Source of the DNA: Falsiphaeobacter marinintestinus
GTDB taxonomy: Bacteria > Pseudomonadota > Alphaproteobacteria > Rhodobacterales > Rhodobacteraceae
NCBI RefSeq assembly: GCF_007923355.1
Contig: NZ_VOGO01000007.1
Span: 124,001 to 188,000, forward strand
Direction: 5' to 3'
DNA length: 64,000 bases
The notes under the pieces are model-generated. The model ran no database searches. It had not been told where the DNA came from and saw only the letters and a program-made list of their open reading frames with translations. The translations under genes and the position numbers were made by a program. Of this stretch, positions 1 through 8,300 are shown in pieces; within the stretch, counting starts at the first letter, position 1; every line of letters begins with the position of its first letter.

Positions 1-436
1 AAACCTCCATCCAGATCGTCACCGGACCATCATTGACCAGAGCGACCTTCATGTCCGCGCCAAACCGTCCGGTCTCAACCGGCACGCCTTGCGCAGCAAG
101 TTGCGCCGCAAAGTATTCGTACAGCCGCTCACCCTCATCAGGGGGCGCTGCATCGGAAAACCCGGGCCGGTTGCCGCGTTTCGTGTCCGCCGCCAATGTG
201 AACTGACTGACCACCAAAGCAGACCCGCCGATATCACGCACAGATAGGTTCATCTTGCCCGCGTCATCCTGAAAGATCCGCAATTTGGCGATCTTGGCCG
301 CCAGTTGATCGGCATTAGCCACCTGATCGCCCTGCATGGCGCACACCAGGATCAGGACTCCGGCGCCGCATTGCCCAATCACGTCACCGTCAACCATCAC
401 GCGGGCTTCATTTACCCGCTGGATCAAAGCCCGCAT
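1..436 (-). CDS. dtd: D-aminoacyl-tRNA deacylase (3' end outside window)
   Basis: This gene encodes the deacylase that removes D-amino acids (and mischarged glycine) from tRNAs, a cytoplasmic proofreading enzyme. The reverse strand reads [17 protein letters not shown] near the start, then [13 protein letters not shown] (the conserved SQFTL motif) and [11 protein letters not shown] at the window edge, which matches the conserved C-terminal NxGPxT motif of the family. About 145 codons are visible, the usual full length, so only the last residue or two and the stop codon lie outside the window. The ATG follows the stop codon of the nitroreductase gene after three bases, so the two are probably cotranscribed and translationally coupled. 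Confidence 0.93.
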   Translation of the reverse strand, partial: MRALIQRVNEARVMVDGDVIGQCGAGVLILVCAMQGDQVANADQLAAKIAKLRIFQDDAGKMNLSVRDIGGSALVVSQFTLAADTKRGNRPGFSDAAPPDEGERLYEYFAAQLAAQGVPVETGRFGADMKVALVNDGPVTIWMEV

Positions 437-439
437 CGG

Positions 440-1126
440 TCAGCTGCGCCAGTCGATGATGTCGTCCACCTCGGCCCGCGTCGTGCGGAACGAATTGGCC
501 GGGTGATCCGGGTCTGCATACCCAAACGAGATCCCGCACAGGATCATGCGATCCTCCGGGATATCGAAATACTCATGCAGGAAGGGCGCAAACGTCGCCA
601 AGGCCGCCTGCGGAACCGTCGCCACGCCGGCCGCCGTGGCCGCCAGTGTAAAGGCCGCAACGAACCCGCCGCAATCCATCGCGCCATACGCCCCCAACTC
701 GGTCGGGCTGGTCACGATGGCAACATGCGGAGCACCGAACAGTTCGAAATTCTTCATCATTTCCCGGGCCGACGCCCCCCGGTCGCCTTTGCCAACACCC
801 ACCGCGCGATACAACGCCCAGCCGCACGACCGGCGCCGGGACTGGTAGACGCCTGAATAGCTGGTCGGAAACGGCAAGTCAGATCCTGCCCCCAACCCGG
901 CCGAGCTTTCGGTGGCCATCTTCATCAACTCGGCCCGGAACTTATCGGTCTCTGCCCCGCTGGTCACCGTGATCTGCCAGGGTTGTGCGTTGCACCATGA
1001 TGGCACCCGGCGCGCGGTATTGACGATCTGTTCAATTGTTTCCTGCGGAACCTGATCCGTCTTGAAGCCTCGGCAGGAGTGACGCTGGACAAATAAGTCG
1101 TCCAGTTCGGACAGGGACACAGTCAT
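440..1126 (-). CDS. nitroreductase family flavoprotein
   Basis: A 228-residue FMN-dependent NAD(P)H oxidoreductase of the nitroreductase superfamily. RHSCRGF near residue 17 and the following VPSWCNAQPWQ segment are the typical N-terminal FMN-binding elements (Rxx..R and SxxNxQPW); GISFGYAD near the C-terminus is the usual closing segment. The open frame extends further upstream, but the ATG at 1126 is preceded by AGGAGAT at good spacing and matches the family start. The natural substrate cannot be told from sequence: related proteins reduce nitroaromatics, quinones or flavins. It lies three bases upstream of dtd on the same strand. Confidence 0.88.
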   Translation of the reverse strand: MTVSLSELDDLFVQRHSCRGFKTDQVPQETIEQIVNTARRVPSWCNAQPWQITVTSGAETDKFRAELMKMATESSAGLGAGSDLPFPTSYSGVYQSRRRSCGWALYRAVGVGKGDRGASAREMMKNFELFGAPHVAIVTSPTELGAYGAMDCGGFVAAFTLAATAAGVATVPQAALATFAPFLHEYFDIPEDRMILCGISFGYADPDHPANSFRTTRAEVDDIIDWRS

Positions 1127-1203
1127 CGCGCGGATCTCCTTGGCTGATCTTTCCTGCGCGAAGATGGCCGGGTCCGCTCCGATCTGCAAGGGCGATGCAT
1201 TTT

Positions 1204-1230
1204 CTTGAGTTGGATCAAGGCAGGCCATGC
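1204..1230 (+). promoter_or_regulatory. candidate RpoH (sigma-32) promoter of hsp20
   Basis: CTTGAG at 1204-1209, then 13 bases, then GGCCATGC at 1223-1230. This resembles the heat-shock consensus CTTGAA-N13/14-CCCCATNT. It lies 46 bases upstream of the ATG of the small heat-shock gene and points toward it. The -10 half departs from consensus in the first two bases. Confidence 0.45.
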
Positions 1231-1275
1231 TGGGACGCGTCAGGATGACATCACATATCGAAAGGAGAATGTGTC

Positions 1276-1695
1276 ATGGTTGAAAAAACCGAACAGGCCA
1301 GCCTCTGGCCGTCGCTCTACGATCCGCTGCGCAGTTTTGGAACGCGGGTCGCAGACTGGTTGAATCCGGCAACGGAAGCATCCGGAAATGACGATGCCTA
1401 TGATATCAGAATGGAACTTCCCGGCGTGTCCGAAGACGATATCGAACTCACCGTCGAAGACGGCGTCGTCAATATCCGGGGCGAAAAGAAAACCCAGCAG
1501 GAAGAGAAAGGCGACACCTGGTACTTCAGCGAACGCCAATATGGCGCGTTCCGGCGTTCATTCCGACTGCCGGAAAACGCGGACGGTGGCAAAGCCAGCG
1601 CCAGCATGAAAGATGGCGTGTTGCACGTTACCGTACCCAAAAAGGTCCCCGAACCGAAAAATGAGGTCAACAAGGTGACGATCTCGAAAGGGTGA
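1276..1695 (+). CDS. Hsp20/alpha-crystallin family small heat-shock protein
   Basis: A 139-residue ATP-independent holdase chaperone that binds unfolding cytoplasmic proteins. The alpha-crystallin domain runs from about residue 38 (DDAYDIRMELPGVSEDDIE) to residue 130, with the signature MKDGVLHVTVPKK (A/K-x-x-GVL box) near its end, and a short C-terminal tail ending VTISKG that carries the IxI-like motif used for oligomer assembly. A strong ribosome-binding site (GAAAGGAGAATGTGTC) precedes the ATG. The gene stands alone, divergent from the nitroreductase, and has a heat-shock-like promoter upstream, consistent with RpoH control; rpoH itself is in this window. Confidence 0.95.
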   Translation: MVEKTEQASLWPSLYDPLRSFGTRVADWLNPATEASGNDDAYDIRMELPGVSEDDIELTVEDGVVNIRGEKKTQQEEKGDTWYFSERQYGAFRRSFRLPENADGGKASASMKDGVLHVTVPKKVPEPKNEVNKVTISKG

Positions 1696-1725
1696 TCCCG
1701 GCGGTGGCCGGGGGAGGGGGAACCG

Positions 1726-2835
1726 CTATTGCTGTGTTGCGATCACATAGCCGACCCCGGCCGCCACCAACAAACCCAGGGTCACCGCGATGGTGATCTT
1801 GATCGCCGACCACGGTCGTTCACCCTGAACCCGACCCGTGCGCCCATTCACCACAAACCGATAGGTCTTGCCACGAAACTTGTAGGCGGCCAGCCAGACC
1901 GGCAGCAGGATATGCTTGAACGTGACGTCTGAAATGTCGGTATCGATGTTGTGGATCCGCTGCTGATCGCCGCCGATATCAAACCGCACGTCGCGCTCGA
2001 TCGTGCGTGCCATGATCTGGCCCGCCTCGGCATAGCCGTCCTGTAACTCCACCGTATAGGCCTCCGCCCGGAACCCAGCGAGGTATTCGGGCCGATACGG
2101 CTCCAATGCGGGCAGATCCCAGGGTTCCAACGCATCGGTATATTGTTTCGGCAAACTGCGAGAGGCCAGCACAAGGACGTCATCAAAGAAACGCGCCACC
2201 CGACCCGAGGCCGGAGACCAGCGCACCTTGGCCACCCGCTGCTGCACCTGTTTGCCATCCCGCATCACGGTGCGGGTTTCATAATACACAACCCCGCGCT
2301 GGCCCGAATACGACGATTTCGTATCCGCGTCGAAGGTCCAGTAAGGCACGTATATGCCCTGCATTTTTCGACCCTTGCGGGCATACTCCTTCAGCGCGTT
2401 TGGCGCGAACCACAACCGACCCAGCCAATCGCTCATCGCCTTGTGTGCCGACCGTTCGTCCAGACCAAACGGCAGCACTCCCTTCGGCTTGATATGCCGG
2501 CTGACCCCGGTATCGGTCACCACGGGTGTCGCGCAAAACGGGCACTCGGCAGCATGCGTGGCCGGATCGAACTCCACCTGGGCCGCACAATTGGGGCAGG
2601 TCAGAATCCGGGTCTCTTCAATCTCGGCCTCTGCCAGCGTCCCGGTGGCGGCGGCATCAAAATCCAGCTCTCGGATGGCCGGACCTTTCCACGGCCCGGC
2701 CCCGATGGGTTGCGAATGGCCGCAATGGTCACATGTGAGCGTGCCATTCGCTGGATCAAACCGGTAATCGGCCCCGCAATTGTCACAGGGAAAACGGTGT
2801 TCTTCCACCAGTTCGGACGTCGCAGATAAAGTCAT
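1726..2835 (-). CDS. double zinc-ribbon membrane protein (YdjG-like)
   Basis: A 369-residue protein with two zinc ribbons: CDNCGADYRF...CDHCGH at about residues 18-40 and CPNCAAQVEF...CPFCATPVV at about 80-105. A long soluble middle region follows, and the C-terminus has one membrane helix (about 345-366, IKITIAVTLGLLVAAGVGYV). Such proteins are often labelled primosomal protein N' or helicase in databases; there is no helicase motif here and I reject that label. In Bacillus subtilis a zinc-ribbon membrane protein (YdjG) is encoded beside the SPFH protein YdjI in a PspA-linked operon. The same pairing is seen here, as this is the last gene of the operon, 65 bases after the SPFH gene. Role in membrane-stress assembly is inferred from context. 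Confidence 0.75.
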   Translation of the reverse strand: MTLSATSELVEEHRFPCDNCGADYRFDPANGTLTCDHCGHSQPIGAGPWKGPAIRELDFDAAATGTLAEAEIEETRILTCPNCAAQVEFDPATHAAECPFCATPVVTDTGVSRHIKPKGVLPFGLDERSAHKAMSDWLGRLWFAPNALKEYARKGRKMQGIYVPYWTFDADTKSSYSGQRGVVYYETRTVMRDGKQVQQRVAKVRWSPASGRVARFFDDVLVLASRSLPKQYTDALEPWDLPALEPYRPEYLAGFRAEAYTVELQDGYAEAGQIMARTIERDVRFDIGGDQQRIHNIDTDISDVTFKHILLPVWLAAYKFRGKTYRFVVNGRTGRVQGERPWSAIKITIAVTLGLLVAAGVGYVIATQQ

Positions 2836-2900
2836 GTCCGTCGCGCCTTATCCTTGTCGTTTCACAGGCGTTTCAGCCGGGTCTGCCATTCTGCAGACGC

Positions 2901-4046
2901 TCAGGCCCCGGGGGGAGGCGGCGGCATTATCGTAAACAATTGCGCCAGCTCCCGCACATCTTCCGCGCGTAACCAACCATCCTGTCCCGCGGTCCAGACA
3001 TGGGTTTCACGGGTCAGCCCACCACTGCCGACCATGCGCCCCAGATCGGCCTTGGAAAACGGCCCCGTGGTTTGACCGTTCTCGGCCAAATGCCAGACAT
3101 GCTCGACCGGCGGCGGGGGCGGCGGTGCCGCTTGCGGTGCGGCCTGCGCAGCAGCGGGGGCAGGGCGGCCCCACGGGCCTGACGGCTGGCCCGCTGCCAT
3201 GTTGCCCATCTGCTGGGCCATGGCCATGCCCATTCCGGCCCCCAGACCAGCCGCCATGCCACCGCCCGCCGGGTTGCTGGCCGCTGCTGTCATCGCTTCA
3301 GCCGCAGAATACTGAGTGAACTTGCCCAGATCACCCGCCAGCCCCATCGACGTCCGCTTGTCCAAAGCCGCCTCAACCGCCGGCGGGAGCGAGATGTTTT
3401 CGATGTAAAACTCAGGGATCTCCAGACCATAGCTGTCCACCACCGGGCTGATCTCGGCCGTGATCAGCTTGCCCAGATCGGCGGTATTGGCCGCCATGTC
3501 CAGAACCGGGATACCCGATCCCGCGATGATCCGCGAAAACTCCTGCACAATGATGTTGCGCACCTGATAGCTGATCTCGTCCATGGTGAACTCACCATCG
3601 GTACCAACGATTTCAACCATGAACCGCGCCGGATCCTTGACCCGGATCGTATAGGTGCCAAAGGCGCGGATGCGGGTCGGTCCGAACTCGGGGTCGCGCA
3701 GCATGATCGGGTTCTTGGTGCCCCATTTCAGATCCGTGAACCGCGTCGTGTTCACGAAATAGATCTCGGATTTGAACGGAGACTTAAACCCATGATCCCA
3801 ATGCTGCAGCGTCGTCAGCACCGGCATGTTGTTGGTCTCAAGCATATACAGACCCGGCGTGAACACGTCGGCCAATTGCCCCTCGTGAATGAACACCGCC
3901 GCCTGACCCTCGCGCACCGTCAGCTTGGCACCGTATTTGATCTCGTGGCCTTCGCGCTCGAACCGCCAGACCATGGTGTCGCGGGTATCGTCGACCCAGG
4001 CAATAACGTCGATGAATTCCCCGGTCAGAAAGTCAAAAATTCCCAT
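2901..4046 (-). CDS. SPFH-domain protein, YdjI/virion-core type, with C-terminal GYF_2-like domain
   Basis: A 381-residue protein. Residues 1-245 form an SPFH (prohibitin-like) domain of the YdjI type, beginning MGIFDFLTGEFIDVIAW and containing VFIHEGQLADVFTPG and ISYQVRNIIVQEFSRIIAGS. An Ala/Gly/Met/Pro-rich linker (about 250-318) leads to a C-terminal module of about 55 residues (VWHLAENGQTTGPFS...ETHVWTAGQDGWLRAEDV) that fits the GYF_2 (DUF4339) peptide-binding fold. The Bacillus relative ends in a zinc ribbon instead; here zinc ribbons are on the neighbouring gene product. SPFH proteins form membrane-associated oligomers that organise membrane domains. There is no N-terminal membrane helix, so this one probably binds the membrane peripherally. 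Confidence 0.82.
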   Translation of the reverse strand: MGIFDFLTGEFIDVIAWVDDTRDTMVWRFEREGHEIKYGAKLTVREGQAAVFIHEGQLADVFTPGLYMLETNNMPVLTTLQHWDHGFKSPFKSEIYFVNTTRFTDLKWGTKNPIMLRDPEFGPTRIRAFGTYTIRVKDPARFMVEIVGTDGEFTMDEISYQVRNIIVQEFSRIIAGSGIPVLDMAANTADLGKLITAEISPVVDSYGLEIPEFYIENISLPPAVEAALDKRTSMGLAGDLGKFTQYSAAEAMTAAASNPAGGGMAAGLGAGMGMAMAQQMGNMAAGQPSGPWGRPAPAAAQAAPQAAPPPPPPVEHVWHLAENGQTTGPFSKADLGRMVGSGGLTRETHVWTAGQDGWLRAEDVRELAQLFTIMPPPPPGA

Positions 4047-4084
4047 AAAAGCGATCCTCTTCTACTGTCGGTTCGGGGTCGAGC

Positions 4085-5053
4085 CTAAAGCTCCTGACCC
4101 ATCAAGTCGCGTGCAATGATCCGCGTGACGGGCCGGGCTTGCGCCGCCGTCATGCCCGGAGTCAGGCGGGGATCATACAGCATTTTCAAAAGCAGTTCGT
4201 CGTGGTTGGTCAACAACGCGAACTCGTCGTCGTCGTTGAAGATCGACGGCCGGGCCTCGGGGCTGTCATTGGGCAGGCCCAACCCTTGGGCGATTTCTTC
4301 GTGGATGCAGGACAACCGGACCAGATCCGGATGCTCGGCCCGGATCAATGCCACGGCGCGGGTATAGTCGCGCGAATTGCGCGATCCCGACACGGCCACC
4401 ACAAGGCAATAAAACGACCGGGGCAGATTGCGAAACAAGGCCAGTTCGGCGTCGCTGATGCGCGGGATCAGCTGTTTCAGGCGCCGTTGAATAAACTCAC
4501 CGTCATCTTCGCCCGCCACAAAGACATGAAAGTTCGCGTTCGATGCCACCGGGGTAATCGAATGACCCGTCAGGCGCGCAAGACGGGCAGCATAGTTGGC
4601 GACGTTTTTGGCGTCTTTTTCGCGCTGATCCAGAGGCACGCTGGCCCCGAACTCGGTCCCGATCCGAACCGGACCAGACCAACGGCTCAACTCACCGGCA
4701 ACGTCCCGACTCTGACCCTGGCCCCCTGCGCCCCGGCTGTATTCGTCAAAAAACGCGATGGTCTCAAAGTTCCGCGCCAAAATATCGGGGCTGAACTGCG
4801 TATCCGGTCCGCCCCCATCGGTGCGCAGCAATCCCCGCGCCAGCAGATCGTTCTGTACCGCCAGATAATACCGCTCCAGATCGCGGCTTTGCACCGACCG
4901 TGGCGTCACCTCGGGCGTTTCCGGCGCAAGCGCAGCAGGGCGCGCCTTTGGCACAGGTGAACTTTGCAGGCCAATGTCTTCACAGCCGGTCACGGCCAAT
5001 AAGGCCGCGACCATCAACGCTGCTTTGGATGTGCCTGATCGAACAACCTGCAC
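4085..5053 (-). CDS. DUF2927 family lipoprotein
   Basis: A 322-residue predicted lipoprotein. It begins with GTG (a later ATG would leave no signal peptide) and has a signal sequence ending in the lipobox LAVTGC at about residues 19-24. The mature part contains RWSGPVRIGTEFGASV and CIHEEIAQGLGLPNDS; the HEE..QxLG segment is typical of DUF2927 and resembles a metalloprotease HExxH region without the second histidine. Function is unknown. It starts seven bases after telA, so it belongs to the same operon and supplies an exported member of the membrane module. Confidence 0.75.
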   Translation of the reverse strand: MQVVRSGTSKAALMVAALLAVTGCEDIGLQSSPVPKARPAALAPETPEVTPRSVQSRDLERYYLAVQNDLLARGLLRTDGGGPDTQFSPDILARNFETIAFFDEYSRGAGGQGQSRDVAGELSRWSGPVRIGTEFGASVPLDQREKDAKNVANYAARLARLTGHSITPVASNANFHVFVAGEDDGEFIQRRLKQLIPRISDAELALFRNLPRSFYCLVVAVSGSRNSRDYTRAVALIRAEHPDLVRLSCIHEEIAQGLGLPNDSPEARPSIFNDDDEFALLTNHDELLLKMLYDPRLTPGMTAAQARPVTRIIARDLMGQEL

Positions 5054-5060
5054 CCGGCAA

Positions 5061-6251
5061 TTACCCCGGAACCGACGTCGCCGCAGTATCGCCCAACCCG
5101 TCCTTGCGTGCCTTGGCCGAAGCCAGTGTATCGCGCAATTCGGCTTCCATATGGATCAGTTCCTGCTCGGCAGCCGCACGTCGCGCCTTGCCTTCATCCG
5201 CGATCTGCAGGCTGTCCTGAATGGTGCCGATCAGGTCGGCATTGGCCTGTTTCACCGCTTCGATGTCAAACACGCCACGTTCCATTTCTTCGCGGATTAC
5301 CTTGTTGCTTTCGCGCAGGTTGGCCGCGTTCGACGTCAGCAGTTCGTTGGTCAGATCGTTTGCATCCCGCACTGCCGCAGCCGCTTCCGAGCTACGCTGA
5401 ATCGTGACCGCCTGCGCCAGCTGGGTTTCCCACAGCGGCACGGTGTTCACCAGGGTCGAGTTGATCTTGGTGACCAGCGATTTGTCGTTTTCCTGAACCA
5501 GCCGGATCGACGGCAGCGACTGCATGGTCACCTGACGGGTCAGTTTCAGATCGTGCACCCGACGTTCCAGATCATCGCGGGCGGCCCGCAGATCGCGCAG
5601 TTCCTGCGCTTTCATCACCTGATCGCCTTCGGGCGCGGCCTGCACGGCAGCTTCGCGTTCCGGGATCTCGTGACTGTCCAGTTCGGTCAGCTTTTCTTCG
5701 CCCGCCGCGATGTACAGGGCCAGTTCGTCATAGAAATCCAGCGTCTTTTCATACAACAAGTCGAGCGATTTGATGTCCTTCAGCAACGTGTGTTCGTGCT
5801 TCAGAAGGTCATCGGTGACGTGATCGATCTGGCCCTGAACCTTTTCAAAGTTCGCGGTGAACTTGGCAAACGGCGCGGCGCGGCCCAACAGTTTTTCCCA
5901 CCAGCTGCGATCGCGGCGCACGTCCAGTTCGCTGACCGAAAACCCCCGGATCGTCGTCACGATTGACCGCAGGCTGTCGCCCGCCGGACCAACATCCTTA
6001 TTGCGCACATCCGCCAGCATCGCCTGACTGATTTCCTGCAACTCAGCCTGCGCGCCCGACCCAAAGGACACGATCGAATTCGTGTCGCTCATGTCGATCT
6101 GCGCCATCCGCGTCATGATTTCGGCTTTCACCGGCGCATCGGCTTGTTCGATGGCAACGATTTCAGTCGATGGTTCAGGCAGTTCAACCGCCGTGACTTC
6201 GTCAACGATGGATTGGGTTTCTGCGGCCTTCTGGCGAACGGTTTCAGACAT
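5061..6251 (-). CDS. telA: TelA family protein (toxic anion resistance)
   Basis: A 396-residue largely alpha-helical cytoplasmic protein of the TelA (KlaA) family, named for tellurite resistance but also linked to cell-envelope antimicrobials and to tellurium-type stress operons. Family segments seen are SIVSFGSGAQAELQEISQAML near residue 60, WWEKLLGRAAPFAKF near 120, and SIRLVQENDKSLVTKINSTLVNTVPLWETQLAQAV near 250. The helices have the heptad character of coiled coils. It follows xpaC by 29 bases and precedes the DUF2927 lipoprotein by seven. XpaC-TelA pairs are common in bacteria; the biochemical activity is not established. Confidence 0.9.
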   Translation of the reverse strand: MSETVRQKAAETQSIVDEVTAVELPEPSTEIVAIEQADAPVKAEIMTRMAQIDMSDTNSIVSFGSGAQAELQEISQAMLADVRNKDVGPAGDSLRSIVTTIRGFSVSELDVRRDRSWWEKLLGRAAPFAKFTANFEKVQGQIDHVTDDLLKHEHTLLKDIKSLDLLYEKTLDFYDELALYIAAGEEKLTELDSHEIPEREAAVQAAPEGDQVMKAQELRDLRAARDDLERRVHDLKLTRQVTMQSLPSIRLVQENDKSLVTKINSTLVNTVPLWETQLAQAVTIQRSSEAAAAVRDANDLTNELLTSNAANLRESNKVIREEMERGVFDIEAVKQANADLIGTIQDSLQIADEGKARRAAAEQELIHMEAELRDTLASAKARKDGLGDTAATSVPG

Positions 6252-6280
6252 AAGAGCTCCTGGTTACTTAGTGGCGTCGG

Positions 6281-7171
6281 TCAGTCCAGCCGGACGCCTT
6301 CACGCTGCAGCCTGTCGCGCAGCACTTCGATTTCAACAGTCAGATCGCTGCGGTCGTCCTGCAGCATTTTACGGGTCCGCGCGGCAAAGTTCTGCTCAAG
6401 ATCGTCGAGCAATGACAGGTAATCGGCGCGGGCCTGGGTATCGGGGGTGCGGGCATAAATGTCCGCGAACTTGATCGTCGCGTCGCGGGCACCCATCAGA
6501 TAAACGGTCATATACTTGCGCGCCCCGGTCAGGTCGCGCGGATCTTCCTCGACCGTGCGCAGCAGTTCGCGCGCCGTGGTCTGAAACTGCACAACCCGTG
6601 CTTCGACCCGACGGTCTTCGGCGCGTTTCACCGCATCGGCCATATCGGCCAGGTACCCTTCGGCTTCGTCCACGACGCGGGCAACGCGGTCTTGCTGGAA
6701 GGTGTCGATGCCCTCCATGCCTTTGTCTTTCAACGGATCGATGCCAAACGCCATCCCGTGCAGAACCGTCGTCACGCCGCCGAACAACAGTGGCGCAATC
6801 ACGCCCGGTTCAAACTTGTAAGCCGCAATCGCAATTCCGATCCCGGTCAGAACGCTGGAGACCATCTTGCGCGGAAACGCCGGGCGGCGCGCGACCTTAC
6901 GCGCGTTAAAGGCGGTTTCGGCCCGCAGCCCTTCGCGCATCAACCACGCGGCCAGTGTCAGAATGCCTGCCGCAACCAGACCCAGGGTCATGCCAATCGC
7001 GCCATCGTTCAGCGACATGAACACCAGCGGGATCGCCGGAACGAACAGCACATTCGCCCGCGCACCTGCCGGATCGACCTTGGCCCCATGATAGGCCCCG
7101 CGCGGTTCCGGCGCGTCGTCGCCCTCGGGTTTGCCATCGGGGCTGAATTTTCCACCAAAACGTTGCGCCAC
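6281..7171 (-). CDS. xpaC: XpaC family membrane protein
   Basis: A 296-residue protein of the XpaC family (named for 5-bromo-4-chloroindolyl phosphate hydrolysis, a label that says little about its role). It starts with GTG three bases after the stop of the 29-residue peptide gene. Hydrophobic segments lie at about residues 40-75 (VLFVPAIPLVFMSL, then MTLGLVAAGILTLAAWLM) and 98-130 (SVLTGIGIAIAAYKF, then APLLFGGVTTVLHGMAFGI). The C-terminal half (about 145-296) is a charged helical domain. XpaC and TelA are usually encoded together and are thought to act together at the membrane. Confidence 0.82.
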   Translation of the reverse strand: MAQRFGGKFSPDGKPEGDDAPEPRGAYHGAKVDPAGARANVLFVPAIPLVFMSLNDGAIGMTLGLVAAGILTLAAWLMREGLRAETAFNARKVARRPAFPRKMVSSVLTGIGIAIAAYKFEPGVIAPLLFGGVTTVLHGMAFGIDPLKDKGMEGIDTFQQDRVARVVDEAEGYLADMADAVKRAEDRRVEARVVQFQTTARELLRTVEEDPRDLTGARKYMTVYLMGARDATIKFADIYARTPDTQARADYLSLLDDLEQNFAARTRKMLQDDRSDLTVEIEVLRDRLQREGVRLD

Positions 7172-7174
7172 GGC

Positions 7175-7264
7175 CTAAAGCCCTCCAAGCACGCCGGTGC
7201 AGACACCGAACATGACAACAAGCAGGGCGGCATAGGCGATCTTTTGAATTCCGGTCTGGGACAT
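7175..7264 (-). CDS. 29-residue single-pass membrane peptide, first gene of the xpaC-telA operon
   Basis: A short reading frame starts at ATG 7264 after GAGAGGGGACT and ends with TAG three bases before the GTG of xpaC. It encodes MSQTGIQKIAYAALLVVMFG followed by VCTGVLGGL: a short polar start and one hydrophobic helix that fills most of the peptide. The tight TAG-GCC-GTG junction with xpaC, the ribosome-binding site and the clean membrane-helix character support translation. I do not recognise a family. It may be a small membrane subunit or a regulator of XpaC/TelA. Confidence 0.6.
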   Translation of the reverse strand: MSQTGIQKIAYAALLVVMFGVCTGVLGGL

Positions 7265-7345
7265 AGTCCCCTCTCATAAGCCTGTCTGGGTAAAATCTAG
7301 GCGATGGCGGGCGGTCATTCTAGGGGGAAGTCCCCGGCAAAGGTT

Positions 7346-8239
7346 TCAGCTTCGGCGCTTTTTTGCGTCTGCCCGTCCATGTGTACCAGATTTGGCGCCA
7401 ACTTTGGGTCCAGATTTGGGACCAGATTTAGGACCGGCATTTGGGCCGGCATTGCGGCGCGCCCGAACCGGCTTTTGCTTGGTTGCGGTGCCCTCCGGTG
7501 TCACGCCAGCGTCCAGTCCCAATTGGTCCCGCAAAGCCTTGCGGCGCAATTCTTCGACGTGTCCCGGTTTCAGCGTGCCCAACTGAAACGGGCCATAGGC
7601 TACGCGGATCAGACGGTTCACGGTGAACCCGACATGCTCCATCGCCCGGCGAATTTCGCGGTTCTTGCCTTCGCGCAACCCGATTGTAATCCATGCGTTT
7701 GCGCCTTGCTGCCGATCCAGCGTGACCTGCATCGGCTGAAACCGCTCTCCGTCAACCACGATGCCTTTGCGCAGCGGTTCCAGACTTGCCTCAGACGGCC
7801 TGCCGTTGATCCGCACCCGGTATTTGCGCAGCCAGCCAGTCGACGGAAGCTCAAGCTTGCGCTTGATCCCGCCGTCATTGGTCAAAAGCAGCAACCCTTC
7901 CGAGTTCAGGTCAAGCCGCCCGACACTCATCACGCGGGGCATCTCTTCGGGCAGCGCATCAAAAATGGTCTTGCGCCCCTGTTCGTCCTTGGCCGTCGTC
8001 ACCAGCCCTTGCGGTTTGTGATACAGCCACACGCGTTCGGGCTCGGCTTCGGCAATCGGTTTGCCATCTACGGTGATCCGGTCACTGGTCGTGACGTTCA
8101 GCGCCGGGCTGGTTATTTTCTTGCCGTTCACGGTCACACGACCGGCTTCGATCATGCGTTCTGCTTCCCGACGCGACGCAACGCCAACGCGGGACAGGAC
8201 TTTGGCGATCCGATCGCCGGGAGGAGGGGTGGTATTCAT
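7346..8239 (-). CDS. rluB: 23S rRNA pseudouridine synthase, RsuA/RluB family
   Basis: A 297-residue pseudouridine synthase. An S4 RNA-binding domain (about residues 9-60, RIAKVLSRVGVASRREAERM) precedes the catalytic domain, whose signature GRLDLNSEGLLLLTNDG holds the catalytic aspartate; KNREIRRAMEHVG follows near residue 197. The last 50 residues are basic and of low complexity, with repeats of the type GPK/GPN (NAGPNAGPKSGPKSGPKVG), a likely disordered RNA-binding tail. RluB modifies U2605 of 23S rRNA in E. coli; RluE/RluF/RsuA relatives cannot be excluded. It is divergent from tadA, with about 60 bases between them. Confidence 0.88.
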   Translation of the reverse strand: MNTTPPPGDRIAKVLSRVGVASRREAERMIEAGRVTVNGKKITSPALNVTTSDRITVDGKPIAEAEPERVWLYHKPQGLVTTAKDEQGRKTIFDALPEEMPRVMSVGRLDLNSEGLLLLTNDGGIKRKLELPSTGWLRKYRVRINGRPSEASLEPLRKGIVVDGERFQPMQVTLDRQQGANAWITIGLREGKNREIRRAMEHVGFTVNRLIRVAYGPFQLGTLKPGHVEELRRKALRDQLGLDAGVTPEGTATKQKPVRARRNAGPNAGPKSGPKSGPKVGAKSGTHGRADAKKRRS

Positions 8240-8300
8240 CCGCCGGTCCTAGACGATTTCGCGGCCTTGCGAAAGCTGTAGATGCAAGTCAGGTTGGGGG

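Noticed and set aside
1726-2835. Label primosomal protein N' / superfamily II helicase for the zinc-ribbon protein
   Set aside because: There is no Walker A, DExH or other helicase motif; only the zinc ribbons resemble PriA. The C-terminal membrane helix excludes it.
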